A stretch of 64,000 nucleotides of DNA from an uncultured Lysobacteraceae bacterium. Lineage in GTDB: Bacteria; Pseudomonadota; Gammaproteobacteria; Xanthomonadales; Xanthomonadaceae. Both the position numbers and the translations under genes were made by a program. The notes beneath the pieces are model-generated. The model ran no database searches and was not told where the DNA came from. It saw only the letters and a program-made list of their open reading frames with translations. Each line of letters starts with the position of its first letter. The first letter of the stretch is position 1. Location of the stretch: contig CAKZGB010000003.1 of the NCBI GenBank assembly GCA_936911875.1, positions 11,080-75,079 of the forward strand, in the 5' to 3' direction. This document shows, piece by piece, positions 8,911 through 16,570 of this stretch.

Positions 8911-10881
8911 TCAGAGATTGCGGTCGAACACGGTCACCTTGACGTGACTGCGCTTGGCACGAATGTAGCTGCGTACCTCTTCGATACCGCGACCCATACC
9001 GAATTGCTGCAGCAGCTGGTTACGGATGGCCGGTGTGTATTGCGAGGTATCACCGGGTGTTACTTTGCGCAGCTCCACCAGCATCGGCTGGCCGTTGGTC
9101 AGCGTAAACACCTTGACCGCTGCGGCACCCTTAGCATTGGCGGGGATCGCAAAGATGGCCTCAGACATCTTGGAATCCAGACCTTGTGCCTGACGCGGCA
9201 CACCCGGCAGAACGCGAACCGGCAAACCGGCCGTTGCATCGGCAACCGACGTTCCGGCCTTGATCTTCGCCAGCACTGCATTGGCCTTCGCCAGCGCCAC
9301 CTTGTTGGCACGCTCAAAACGCACTTGCGCAATGATGTCGTCACGCACCTTGGCCAGCGGCATTGTGGCTGCAGGTTGATGCGCTGTGACGCGCAGCAGC
9401 ATCTTCTGCGTCGGCGACAGATCAATCGGATCGCCTACCGCCTTGTCCTTGATCAGTGATTCCTTAAAGGCTTCGCGCTTGACCGCAGGCGTTGCAAACA
9501 CGCCCTCGTTAGACGAGCGCAGCAGCGGACCTGCGGTGACTACCGTCAGACCATTGGCCGTTGCCGGCGTCTTCAGGTCCTGCGGATTGCTGTACACCGC
9601 ATCCAGTACCTTGCCGGTGACGGTGTTGAGGTTACGCGCAGCGTTGGCTTTGTTGAGTTCAGCCGCGATTTCAGCCTTCACCTGATCAAACGAGCGTGCG
9701 TTGGAAGCGTTGATTTTGCGCAGTTGAATGATGTGCCAACCGAAGTCCGTCCTGACCGGCTTGGAGATACCCGCAGCGGTCATCGCAAACAACGCCGAAT
9801 CAAATGCAGCCGGCATCGTGCCCTTGGCTACTGCACCCAGACTGCCGCCTTGCGCCCTGGAACCTGTGTCCTCGGACTTAGCTTTTGCCACTGCTTCAAA
9901 GTCAGCACCCGCAGCGGTGACCTCAGCGTAGATCGCATCGATCTTGCGCTTGGCTTCGTCCTGTTGGGCCTTGGTGGCATTGGCAGGCAGGTTTACCAGA
10001 ATGTGCGAAGCTTCGCGCGTCTCGGTGCCGGTGTACTTGGCAATGTCCTTGTCGTACTGCGCGCGGATTTGCGCATCGGTCGCCGGTGCCGGCGCCGGCA
10101 GCTTGGCTGCATCAATGATCACGTATTCCAGGTTGACGCTTTCAGGTGCCTGCAGTTGGCCCTTGTGCGCGTCATACCAGGTTTTGATTTCGGCATCGGT
10201 AACCGCTGCCGTATCGGCAACGGTCGGCACCGCGATCACAGCCGCATCGCGCGTTTCACCGCTGAGCTTCAGCAGGTTGTCGAGTTCCTTAGGCGTCACA
10301 AACGAACTGGTCGCCAGTTGTTCGGTCAGCAGGCGCTCCTGCAGATTGTCACGGATCACCTGTTCGAACTGACGAGGTGTTTGCGGCGGGCTCAACGAAC
10401 GCAGGCCCATGATGTACGCATTGGAATCGAACCTGCCGTCGGCACCAAGGAATGCCGGGACCGTCATGATTTCCTTTTGCACTTGGCCATCACTGATGCC
10501 CATGCCGGCAGCCGCTGCACTCAGGGCGCCGATCTTTTCATCGATCATGCGCTCCAGGATTTCACGCTTGCTCTCTGCACTATCAAAGGCGATGGCATCA
10601 AAGGCTTCACCCTCGGCCTCACGACGGGCCTGACGCTCGCGCTCCAGTCGCGAACGGAATTCGTCCTGACTGATCTCGGCGTGATCATAGAGCATGCTCA
10701 CCGGCCAGAACTTGGGTGCGCTCGGCCAGTAGGATGGCGGCGTATCAATACGGGCTACGGCAGTGGAGCCACCGCCAACGTTGTACTGGTCGATACCGAA
10801 GATGGCAAACGGAACGATTAGCAGACCGAGGATGACGGTCGCAAACCAACCCGTGGATTTATCTCGCAAAAATTGCAGCAT
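8911..10881 (-). CDS. ppiD: Peptidyl-prolyl cis-trans isomerase D (periplasmic folding chaperone)
   Basis: The 656-residue protein starts MLQFLRDKSTGWFATVILGLLIVPFAIFGI, a short cytoplasmic head and one membrane anchor as in PpiD. A SurA-N-like chaperone region follows, and then a parvulin domain around residues 270-390 (EASHILVNLP, GGSLGAVAKGTMPAAFDSALF, VRTDFGWHIIQL), so the isomerase module looks intact, unlike the inactive parvulin domain of E. coli PpiD. It acts at the periplasmic face on newly exported outer-membrane proteins. The internal ATG at 10881 is chosen over 10893 because MHFH would only add polar residues before the anchor start. Its position after lon-hupB matches the enterobacterial and Xanthomonas order, here with two tRNA genes in between. 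Confidence 0.93.
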   Translation of the reverse strand: MLQFLRDKSTGWFATVILGLLIVPFAIFGIDQYNVGGGSTAVARIDTPPSYWPSAPKFWPVSMLYDHAEISQDEFRSRLERERQARREAEGEAFDAIAFDSAESKREILERMIDEKIGALSAAAAGMGISDGQVQKEIMTVPAFLGADGRFDSNAYIMGLRSLSPPQTPRQFEQVIRDNLQERLLTEQLATSSFVTPKELDNLLKLSGETRDAAVIAVPTVADTAAVTDAEIKTWYDAHKGQLQAPESVNLEYVIIDAAKLPAPAPATDAQIRAQYDKDIAKYTGTETREASHILVNLPANATKAQQDEAKRKIDAIYAEVTAAGADFEAVAKAKSEDTGSRAQGGSLGAVAKGTMPAAFDSALFAMTAAGISKPVRTDFGWHIIQLRKINASNARSFDQVKAEIAAELNKANAARNLNTVTGKVLDAVYSNPQDLKTPATANGLTVVTAGPLLRSSNEGVFATPAVKREAFKESLIKDKAVGDPIDLSPTQKMLLRVTAHQPAATMPLAKVRDDIIAQVRFERANKVALAKANAVLAKIKAGTSVADATAGLPVRVLPGVPRQAQGLDSKMSEAIFAIPANAKGAAAVKVFTLTNGQPMLVELRKVTPGDTSQYTPAIRNQLLQQFGMGRGIEEVRSYIRAKRSHVKVTVFDRNL

Positions 10882-10947
10882 GTGGAAATGCACAGTCCGA
10901 TGAACGAATCGGTCATTTTAGCGCACCTTGGCCCCGGACCCGGCCAC

Positions 10948-10981
10948 AAAAAAACAAGCCCCGCTACGAAGAGCGGGGCTT
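10948..10981 (-). terminator. Terminator of the tRNA-Val/tRNA-Asp unit
   Basis: On the minus strand a 10-bp stem (AAGCCCCGCT/AGCGGGGCTT) is followed by a T-rich run (GTTTTTTTG). It lies 11 nt past the tRNA-Asp 3' end, separating the tRNA pair from ppiD. Confidence 0.9.
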
Positions 10982-10991
10982 GCAGAATAAA

Positions 10992-11068
10992 TGGCGGAGT
11001 GGACGGGACTCGAACCCGCGACCTCCGGCGTGACAGGCCAGCATTCTAACCAACTGAACTACCACTCC
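10992..11068 (-). tRNA. tRNA-Asp (anticodon GTC)
   Basis: The minus strand folds as a cloverleaf with acceptor GGAGTGG/CCACTCC, discriminator G and encoded CCA. The anticodon loop is CTGTCAC with anticodon GTC, and the T-arm is GCGGGTTCGAGTCCCGT. Length is 77 nt with CCA, as in E. coli tRNA-Asp. Confidence 0.97.
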
Positions 11069-11177
11069 GCGCGCCTGACAATGTTGCCATCAGGTAAGGT
11101 TGACTATTCTGCCAAAGGATCTGGCATTTGTAAAGCCCTTAGGAAAACTTTTTTTGCAGTAACCCCAAGTTTTTAAA

Positions 11178-11252
11178 TGGTGCGGGCTGAGGGGATCGAA
11201 CCCCCGACCCTCTCCGTGTAAAGGAGACGCTCTACCGCTGAGCTAAGCCCGC
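11178..11252 (-). tRNA. tRNA-Val (anticodon TAC)
   Basis: The minus-strand cloverleaf has acceptor GCGGGCT/AGCCCGC, discriminator A and encoded CCA. The anticodon stem TCTCC/GGAGA flanks loop TTTACAC, giving anticodon TAC. It is upstream of tRNA-Asp in the same orientation, and the two share the terminator near 10960. Confidence 0.97.
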
Positions 11253-11266
11253 ATGTCCGGTATCAG

Positions 11267-11301
11267 AACAAACGCGCCGGCCCCCTTTCGGATGCCGGCG
11301 C
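11267..11301 (-). terminator. Probable terminator of hupB
   Basis: On the minus strand an 8-bp GCGCCGGC/GCCGGCGC stem, extended by an inner ATCC-GAAA-GGGG section, is followed by TTTGTT. The U-run is weak. The inner C(GAAA)G loop module resembles that of the clpX terminator at 14411-14439. Confidence 0.6.
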
Positions 11302-11330
11302 GCTGTGGAATTGATGCTCCGGGCAGGCGC

Positions 11331-11603
11331 TTAGTTTACAGCGTCCTTGAGTGCCTTGCCAGCCTTGAATGCCGGATTGTTCGAAGCCGGGATTTGGATT
11401 TCGGCCTTGGTTTGCGGATTGCGGCCAACGCGGGCTGCACGTTCACGCACCTGGAAAGTACCGAAGCCAACCAGCGTCACCGCCTCTTTCTTTTGCAGGG
11501 TTTTGGTGATCACGTCGATCATGGCGTCAACGGCCTTGGCGGCATCGGTCTTGGAAATCTCGGCGGCGTCGGCGACAGCTGCGACGAAATCAGTCTTATT
11601 CAT
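11331..11603 (-). CDS. hupB: DNA-binding protein HU-beta
   Basis: The 90-residue protein (MNKTDFVAAVADAAEISKTD...) is full length for HU, with the conserved core VTLVGFGTFQVRERAARVGRNP and the family end PAFKAGKALKDAVN. The protein dimerises and bends DNA as a nucleoid component. The ATG at 11603 is preceded by AGGAG about 10 nt upstream, so the 8 extra residues possible from 11627 are rejected. It lies directly after lon, as in many gammaproteobacteria, but has its own promoter at 11718-11746. Confidence 0.97.
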   Translation of the reverse strand: MNKTDFVAAVADAAEISKTDAAKAVDAMIDVITKTLQKKEAVTLVGFGTFQVRERAARVGRNPQTKAEIQIPASNNPAFKAGKALKDAVN

Positions 11604-11717
11604 TGTGAAGGGCTCCTGCGCGAACATAGTCCGCTGTGTTGAAAGTTTATTTCATTGATGCGCGACGCCAGGGTCACGCTCGAATCCGGTGGCACAAATC
11701 CCACCCGAATGCCTAAG

Positions 11718-11746
11718 TTATACCAGCGACTGTGGGGCACTGCAAG
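11718..11746 (-). promoter_or_regulatory. Sigma-70 promoter of hupB
   Basis: Read on the minus strand, TTGCAG and TATAAC are separated by exactly 17 nt. The -10 is extended (TGG before TATAAC). It lies in the lon-hupB gap, about 115 nt before the hupB start. Confidence 0.75.
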
Positions 11747-11752
11747 CAAAGA

Positions 11753-11775
11753 GGCCTGAAAATCAGGCCTTTTTA
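11753..11775. terminator. Hairpin terminator after lon
   Basis: The perfect stem AGGCCTGA/TCAGGCCT with an AAA loop lies 27 nt past the lon stop. In the lon direction it is followed by CTTTG, a poor U-run; on the plus strand it is followed by TTTTT. It probably ends lon transcription, but its strength is uncertain. Confidence 0.55.
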
Positions 11776-11801
11776 CTGTCTGTTGACGCTACCGCAACAT
11801 C

Positions 11802-14297
11802 TCAGTGACGGGAGCGGGATCCGCTTGCCGGACGCTTAGTCGCCGCACGCTTGCGCACGTTCTTTGCGGCAACCGTTTTGCGCGCCGTCTTACGTGCTTT
11901 TTTCGGCGGACCGATGGGACGTTCGAGGGCAATGTCGAGCACTTCGTCAATGTATTTGACGGCATGAATGCTCAGACCTTCGTTGACGGATTTCGGCATA
12001 TCCACCAGGTCCTTTGCGTTCTCCTGCGGGATGATCACCGTCTTGATGCCACCACGCAGTGCGGCCAGCAGCTTCTCTTTGAGACCGCCGATCGGGAGCA
12101 CGCGACCGCGCAGGGTAATTTCACCCGTCATGGCGACATCGGCTCGCACCGGCACCTTGGTGTACATCGAAACCAGTGCGGTGGCCATGGCTATACCTGC
12201 AGACGGACCGTCCTTGGGCGTGGCGCCTTCCGGCACGTGGATGTGCACATCGTACTTCTGGAACTGATCCTGGGCGATGCCAAGACGATCCGCGCGTGCG
12301 CGCACCACGGACATTGCGGCCGATGCCGATTCCTTCATCACGCTGCCGAGCTGGCCCGTTAGCGTCACGCCACCCTTGCCCATCATCTGGGTGGTTTCAA
12401 TCTGCAGCAGATCGCCACCAACCTCGGTCCAAGCCAGACCGGTGACGAGACCGACTTCGTTCGCTTCTTCGGCGCGGCCGAAATCAAAACGGCGCACACC
12501 CAGGAACTGCTCGATGTTGTCCGCAGTCACCGTCACAGGCTTCGGCTTGACGACCTTGCCCTTGACCTTGCTCTTAACCGGACCGGCCAGCGCAATTTGC
12601 TTGACGACCTTGCGCGCGATCTTGGCGATCTCACGTTCCAGCGAACGCACACCCGATTCACGCGTGTAGTAGCGCACGATTTCACGCAACGCTTCATCGG
12701 TGATGCGGATCTCCTCGTCACGCAAACCGTTGGCTGCGATTTGCTTAGGCAGCAAATAGCGCGAAGCGATGTTGAGCTTTTCTTCTTCGGTGTAACCCGG
12801 GATACGGATCACTTCCATACGATCGAGCAACGGACCCGGAATGTTCATCGAGTTCGAGGTGGCGATGAACATCACCTCGGACAGATCGAGATCGACCTCG
12901 AGGTAGTGATCGTTGAACGCGTGATTCTGTTCGGGATCGAGCACCTCAAGCAACGCCGCTGCCGGATCACCGCGGAAGTCATTGGCCATCTTGTCGATTT
13001 CATCGAGCACAAACAGCGGATTGCGCGTGCCGGCCTTGTTGAGGTTCTGCACGATGCGACCCGGCATGGAGCCGACATAGGTACGACGGTGGCCGCGGAT
13101 TTCCGATTCGTCACGCACGCCACCCAGCGCCATGCGCACGAACTTGCGGTTCGTGGCCTTGGCAATGCTCTGACCCAGTGAGGTCTTACCCACACCCGGC
13201 GGTCCGACCAGGCACAGAATCGGGCCCTTCATTTGCTTGACGCGCGTTTGCACGGCCAAGTATTCAAGGATGCGATCCTTGACCTTCTCCAGACCGAAGT
13301 GATCGGCATCGAGCGTGTCCTGCGCGGCCTTGAGATCTTTGCTGACCTTGCTGCGCTTGGACCACGGCACGCCGACCAGCCAATCGAGATAGTTGCGCAC
13401 GACTGCCGCTTCGGCAGACATCGGCGACATTTGCTTGAGCTTGCCGAGCTCGGCCTTGGCTTTGCTTTCAACGACCTTCGGCATGCCGGCTTCGGCAATC
13501 TTGCGGGTCAGCTCTTCGATGTCGTTCGGTGCATCGTCGTATTCGCCCAGTTCCTTCTGGATGGCCTTCATCTGCTCGTTGAGATAGTACTCACGCTGCG
13601 ATTTTTCCATCTGCGATTTGACGCGACCGCGAATGCGTTTTTCCAGCTGCTGGACGTCGATCTCACCATCGACCAGGCCGATCATGCTTTCGATCCGTGC
13701 AGCGATGCCCGGGGTTTCCAGCAGCTTTTGCTTATCGATCAGACGCACACCGAGATTGGCAGCGGCGGTATCGGCCAGACGCGAAGGATCATCAATGGCC
13801 TGCAAGGTCTGCATCAGTTCTGCAGGCAACTTGCGATTGGTCTTGACGTATTGCTCAAACGAATTGAGCAAGGTGCGAGCCACAGCCTCGAGTTCGCGCG
13901 GATCGCGATCTGCGGTGCTCGTGATTTCAACGCCTTTACCGAACAGCGCGCCGTCGGTTTCAGCGACATCGGAAATTGCAGCGCGCTCCATGCCCTCGAC
14001 CAGCACTTTAATGGTGCCATCGGGCAGCTTGAGCATTTGCAGCACCGTTGCCACGGTACCGACGGTATGCAGATCGTCTCCGCTCGGATCGTCGGTCTCT
14101 GCCGTTTTTTGCGCGACCAGCAAGATGCGCTTGCTGTCGGAGTTCATTGCAGCCTCTAAGGCGCGAATGGATTTGTCGCGGCCCACGAACAACGGAATGA
14201 CCATGTACGGGAAGACGACAACGTCACGCAGGGGCAGTACCGGCAACTGATCGGACGTTGCGGATTCTGGGGTGGATTTGCTCTTGGCCTTGGCCAT
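11802..14297 (-). CDS. lon: ATP-dependent protease La
   Basis: The 831-residue protein has the N-terminal substrate domain (LPVLPLRDVVVFPYMVIPLFVGRDKSI), an AAA+ domain (Walker A GPPGVGKTSLGQ, Walker B FVLDEIDKM) and the C-terminal serine-lysine protease domain (catalytic Ser in PKDGPSAGIAMA, Lys in GGLKEKLLAALRGG). It degrades misfolded and regulatory cytoplasmic proteins. The last 35 or so residues are an unusual Lys/Arg-rich extension beyond the normal Lon end (see findings). Upstream lies a promoter with both sigma-70 and heat-shock features. Order clpX-lon-hupB is standard. Confidence 0.98.
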   Translation of the reverse strand: MAKAKSKSTPESATSDQLPVLPLRDVVVFPYMVIPLFVGRDKSIRALEAAMNSDSKRILLVAQKTAETDDPSGDDLHTVGTVATVLQMLKLPDGTIKVLVEGMERAAISDVAETDGALFGKGVEITSTADRDPRELEAVARTLLNSFEQYVKTNRKLPAELMQTLQAIDDPSRLADTAAANLGVRLIDKQKLLETPGIAARIESMIGLVDGEIDVQQLEKRIRGRVKSQMEKSQREYYLNEQMKAIQKELGEYDDAPNDIEELTRKIAEAGMPKVVESKAKAELGKLKQMSPMSAEAAVVRNYLDWLVGVPWSKRSKVSKDLKAAQDTLDADHFGLEKVKDRILEYLAVQTRVKQMKGPILCLVGPPGVGKTSLGQSIAKATNRKFVRMALGGVRDESEIRGHRRTYVGSMPGRIVQNLNKAGTRNPLFVLDEIDKMANDFRGDPAAALLEVLDPEQNHAFNDHYLEVDLDLSEVMFIATSNSMNIPGPLLDRMEVIRIPGYTEEEKLNIASRYLLPKQIAANGLRDEEIRITDEALREIVRYYTRESGVRSLEREIAKIARKVVKQIALAGPVKSKVKGKVVKPKPVTVTADNIEQFLGVRRFDFGRAEEANEVGLVTGLAWTEVGGDLLQIETTQMMGKGGVTLTGQLGSVMKESASAAMSVVRARADRLGIAQDQFQKYDVHIHVPEGATPKDGPSAGIAMATALVSMYTKVPVRADVAMTGEITLRGRVLPIGGLKEKLLAALRGGIKTVIIPQENAKDLVDMPKSVNEGLSIHAVKYIDEVLDIALERPIGPPKKARKTARKTVAAKNVRKRAATKRPASGSRSRH

Positions 14298-14346
14298 GTG
14301 TTCTCCGGGATTGCGATTGGGCGAATGACTCGCCGCACTACCTCAG

Positions 14347-14376
14347 TGTATAGGGTCAGCGGGGCGCAAACTCAAG
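14347..14376 (-). promoter_or_regulatory. lon promoter with overlapping sigma-70 and sigma-32 features
   Basis: On the minus strand TTGAGT and TATACA are 17 nt apart, a sigma-70 arrangement. The same bases contain CTTGAGT followed 14 nt later by CCCTATAC, resembling the heat-shock consensus CTTGAAA/CCCCATnT. The start codon is about 50 nt downstream. Confidence 0.6.
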
Positions 14377-14410
14377 CCATCGGCACGATTCATTCAGCGG
14401 GCCGCAACGC

Positions 14411-14439
14411 AAAACGCCGCACCCTTTCGGATACGGCGT
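14411..14439 (-). terminator. Terminator of clpX
   Basis: On the minus strand ACGCCG/CGGCGT encloses an inner ATCC-GAAA-GGGT stem-loop and is followed by TTTTG. It lies 28 nt past the clpX stop and upstream of the lon promoter. Confidence 0.75.
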
Positions 14440-14466
14440 CCTGCAATGGCAGAGCCCGACTCGGAC

Positions 14467-15744
14467 TTAGCCGGCGTCGGCAGCCGGTTGCATTGAATTG
14501 TCATAAATCAGATACGGCGGAGTGCCGTGTTCGACCACCGACTCATCGACCACCACCTTGCGTACGTTTTCCAATGAAGGCAGATCGAACATGGTGTCGA
14601 GCAGGATGTTTTCGACAATGGTGCGCAGACCGCGTGCACCCGTCTTGCGCTTCAGCGCCTTACGGGCGATGGCCGTCAGGGCCTCGGGACGGAACTCCAG
14701 CTCGACGTTTTCCATATCGAACAGTTTGCGGAACTGTTTGGTGATGGCATTGCGCGGCTCGGTCAGGATCTCGATCAGTGCAGTTTCATCGAGTTCCTCA
14801 AGCGTTGCGATCACCGGCAGGCGGCCAATGAATTCCGGAATCAGACCGAACTTGATCAGATCTTCGGGTTCGACCTGGGACAGAATCTTGCCCGTATCGA
14901 CCTTGCGTTCGCTCGATTTCACTTTGGCGCCGAACCCGATACCGCCGGCCTCGGTGGAACGGGCTTGGATCACCTTTTCCAGACCGGCAAATGCACCACC
15001 CACGATAAACAGGATGTTGCGTGTGTCGACCTGCAGGAACTCCTGCTGCGGATGCTTACGACCGCCTTGCGGCGGCACCGAGGCGACCGTGCCTTCGATC
15101 AGTTTGAGCAACGCCTGTTGAACGCCCTCACCCGACACATCGCGCGTGATCGACGGATTGTCGGACTTGCGCGAGATCTTGTCGATTTCATCGATATAGA
15201 CGATGCCGTGCTGTGCTTTCTCGACATCGTAGTCGCACTTTTGCAGCAACTTTTGAATGATGTTCTCGACATCCTCACCCACATAACCGGCCTCGGTCAG
15301 TGTGGTGGCATCGGCCATGGTGAACGGCACGTTGAGCAGACGGGCCAGCGTTTCGGCCAGCAGCGTCTTGCCCGAACCGGTCGGGCCGACCATCAGGATG
15401 TTGGACTTGGACAGTTCGACGTCATCGTTGCGCTGACGCGATTCGATCCGCTTGTAATGGTTGTACACCGCCACTGCCAGCGTGCGCTTGGCGCGCTGCT
15501 GACCGATCACGTACTGATCGAGCGTTTCGAGAATCTCGCGCGGCTTGGGCAGTTGCGTGCGGGTGGCCGTGGATTTCTCCTCGAGCTCTTCGCTGATGAT
15601 GTCGTTGCAGAGATCGACACACTCATCGCAAATGTAAACACTCGGACCGGCAATGAGTTTGCGGACCTCGTGCTGATTTTTACCGCAGAAGGAGCAGTAC
15701 AGAACTTTGTTGCTGTCGCCGCGGGAATTGGTGTCGTCGTTCAT
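14467..15744 (-). CDS. clpX: ATP-dependent Clp protease ATP-binding subunit ClpX
   Basis: The 425-residue protein has the N-terminal zinc finger (Cys17, Cys20, Cys39, Cys42), an AAA+ domain with Walker A GPTGSGKT and Walker B IVYIDEIDKI, the pore-loop region EAGYVGEDVEN, and the ClpP-contacting IGF-type loop region near GGIGFGAKV. It unfolds tagged substrates and feeds them to ClpP. The ATG at 15744 (MNDDTNSRGDS) is preferred over 15771, whose extra MRRAGSGSN is not family-like. It follows clpP directly on the same strand. Confidence 0.98.
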   Translation of the reverse strand: MNDDTNSRGDSNKVLYCSFCGKNQHEVRKLIAGPSVYICDECVDLCNDIISEELEEKSTATRTQLPKPREILETLDQYVIGQQRAKRTLAVAVYNHYKRIESRQRNDDVELSKSNILMVGPTGSGKTLLAETLARLLNVPFTMADATTLTEAGYVGEDVENIIQKLLQKCDYDVEKAQHGIVYIDEIDKISRKSDNPSITRDVSGEGVQQALLKLIEGTVASVPPQGGRKHPQQEFLQVDTRNILFIVGGAFAGLEKVIQARSTEAGGIGFGAKVKSSERKVDTGKILSQVEPEDLIKFGLIPEFIGRLPVIATLEELDETALIEILTEPRNAITKQFRKLFDMENVELEFRPEALTAIARKALKRKTGARGLRTIVENILLDTMFDLPSLENVRKVVVDESVVEHGTPPYLIYDNSMQPAADAG

Positions 15745-15826
15745 GTTGCTTCCTGAACCGGCGCGCCGCACGCGCCGTATAACTTGATACTAGCGAAAAT
15801 TGGGTACTGCAAGCACATTTGCGTGC

Positions 15827-16453
15827 TTAACCGGCCTGAATCGAGTCTTCGGGACGGCGTTCGAGCACTTGGTCCACCAGGCCGTAATCACGCGCCGCAT
15901 CGGCCGACTTGAAGTTATCGCGCTCGGTATCGTGCGCAATGGTCTCCAGCGACTGACCGGTGTGACGGGCCAGAATCTCATTGAGACGGGTCTTGAGCGA
16001 CAGGATTTCACGGGCATGAATATCGATGTCCGTAGCCTGACCTTGAAAGCCGCCAAGCGGTTGGTGAATCATGACGCGCGAATTGGGCAGCGAATACCGC
16101 TTACCGGCGGCACCCGAGGCCAACAGCAGCGCGCCCATGCTGGCAGCCTGACCCACACAGATGGTGCTGACGTCGGGCTTGATGTATTGCATGGTGTCGT
16201 AGATGCCCAAACCGGCCGTCACCAGACCGCCCGGCGAATTGATATACAGGCTGATGTCCTTTTCGGGATTCTCTGCCTCAAGGAACAGCATCTGTGCAAT
16301 CACGACATTGGCGACATGATCATCGATGGGGCCCACCAGAAAAATTACGCGCTCTTTCAGCAGTCGCGAGTAGATGTCGTACGAGCGTTCACCGCGGGCG
16401 GTTTGTTCCACCACCATCGGGATCAGGTTCAGAGCGTGAGGTGCATTTTCCAT
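15827..16453 (-). CDS. clpP: ATP-dependent Clp protease proteolytic subunit
   Basis: The 208-residue protein carries the ClpP triad Ser105 (GQAASMGA), His130 (VMIHQP) and Asp179 (HDTERD). The segment YINSPGG and the length match E. coli ClpP. I start at ATG 16453 (MENAPHALNLIPMVVEQ). The longer frame to 16513 would reach into the tig terminator and overlap the putative promoter, so it is rejected. It lies between tig and clpX in the conserved order. Confidence 0.97.
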   Translation of the reverse strand: MENAPHALNLIPMVVEQTARGERSYDIYSRLLKERVIFLVGPIDDHVANVVIAQMLFLEAENPEKDISLYINSPGGLVTAGLGIYDTMQYIKPDVSTICVGQAASMGALLLASGAAGKRYSLPNSRVMIHQPLGGFQGQATDIDIHAREILSLKTRLNEILARHTGQSLETIAHDTERDNFKSADAARDYGLVDQVLERRPEDSIQAG

Positions 16454-16485
16454 TACGAAGGCCTGGTTCGGTTTCAATGTTTCTA

Positions 16486-16514
16486 ATCTGGGGATAGACG
16501 TGGCAAAAAGCAAG
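16486..16514 (-). promoter_or_regulatory. Heat-shock-like promoter before clpP
   Basis: On the minus strand CTTGCTT is followed after 14 nt by CCCCAGAT, close to the sigma-32 pattern CTTGAAA-N13-16-CCCCATnT. It sits just after the tig terminator and about 30 nt before the clpP start, where a clpPX promoter is expected. Confidence 0.5.
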
Positions 16515-16549
16515 CAAAAACGCCGGCCCCGAATGACGGAACCGGCGTT
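16515..16549 (-). terminator. Terminator of tig
   Basis: On the minus strand an 8-bp AACGCCGG/CCGGCGTT stem with an inner CCG/CGG section is followed by TTTTTG. It is 22 nt past the tig stop, so tig and clpP are at least partly separate units. Confidence 0.8.
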
Positions 16550-16570
16550 ATTTAGTGCTCTACCCGGGGT

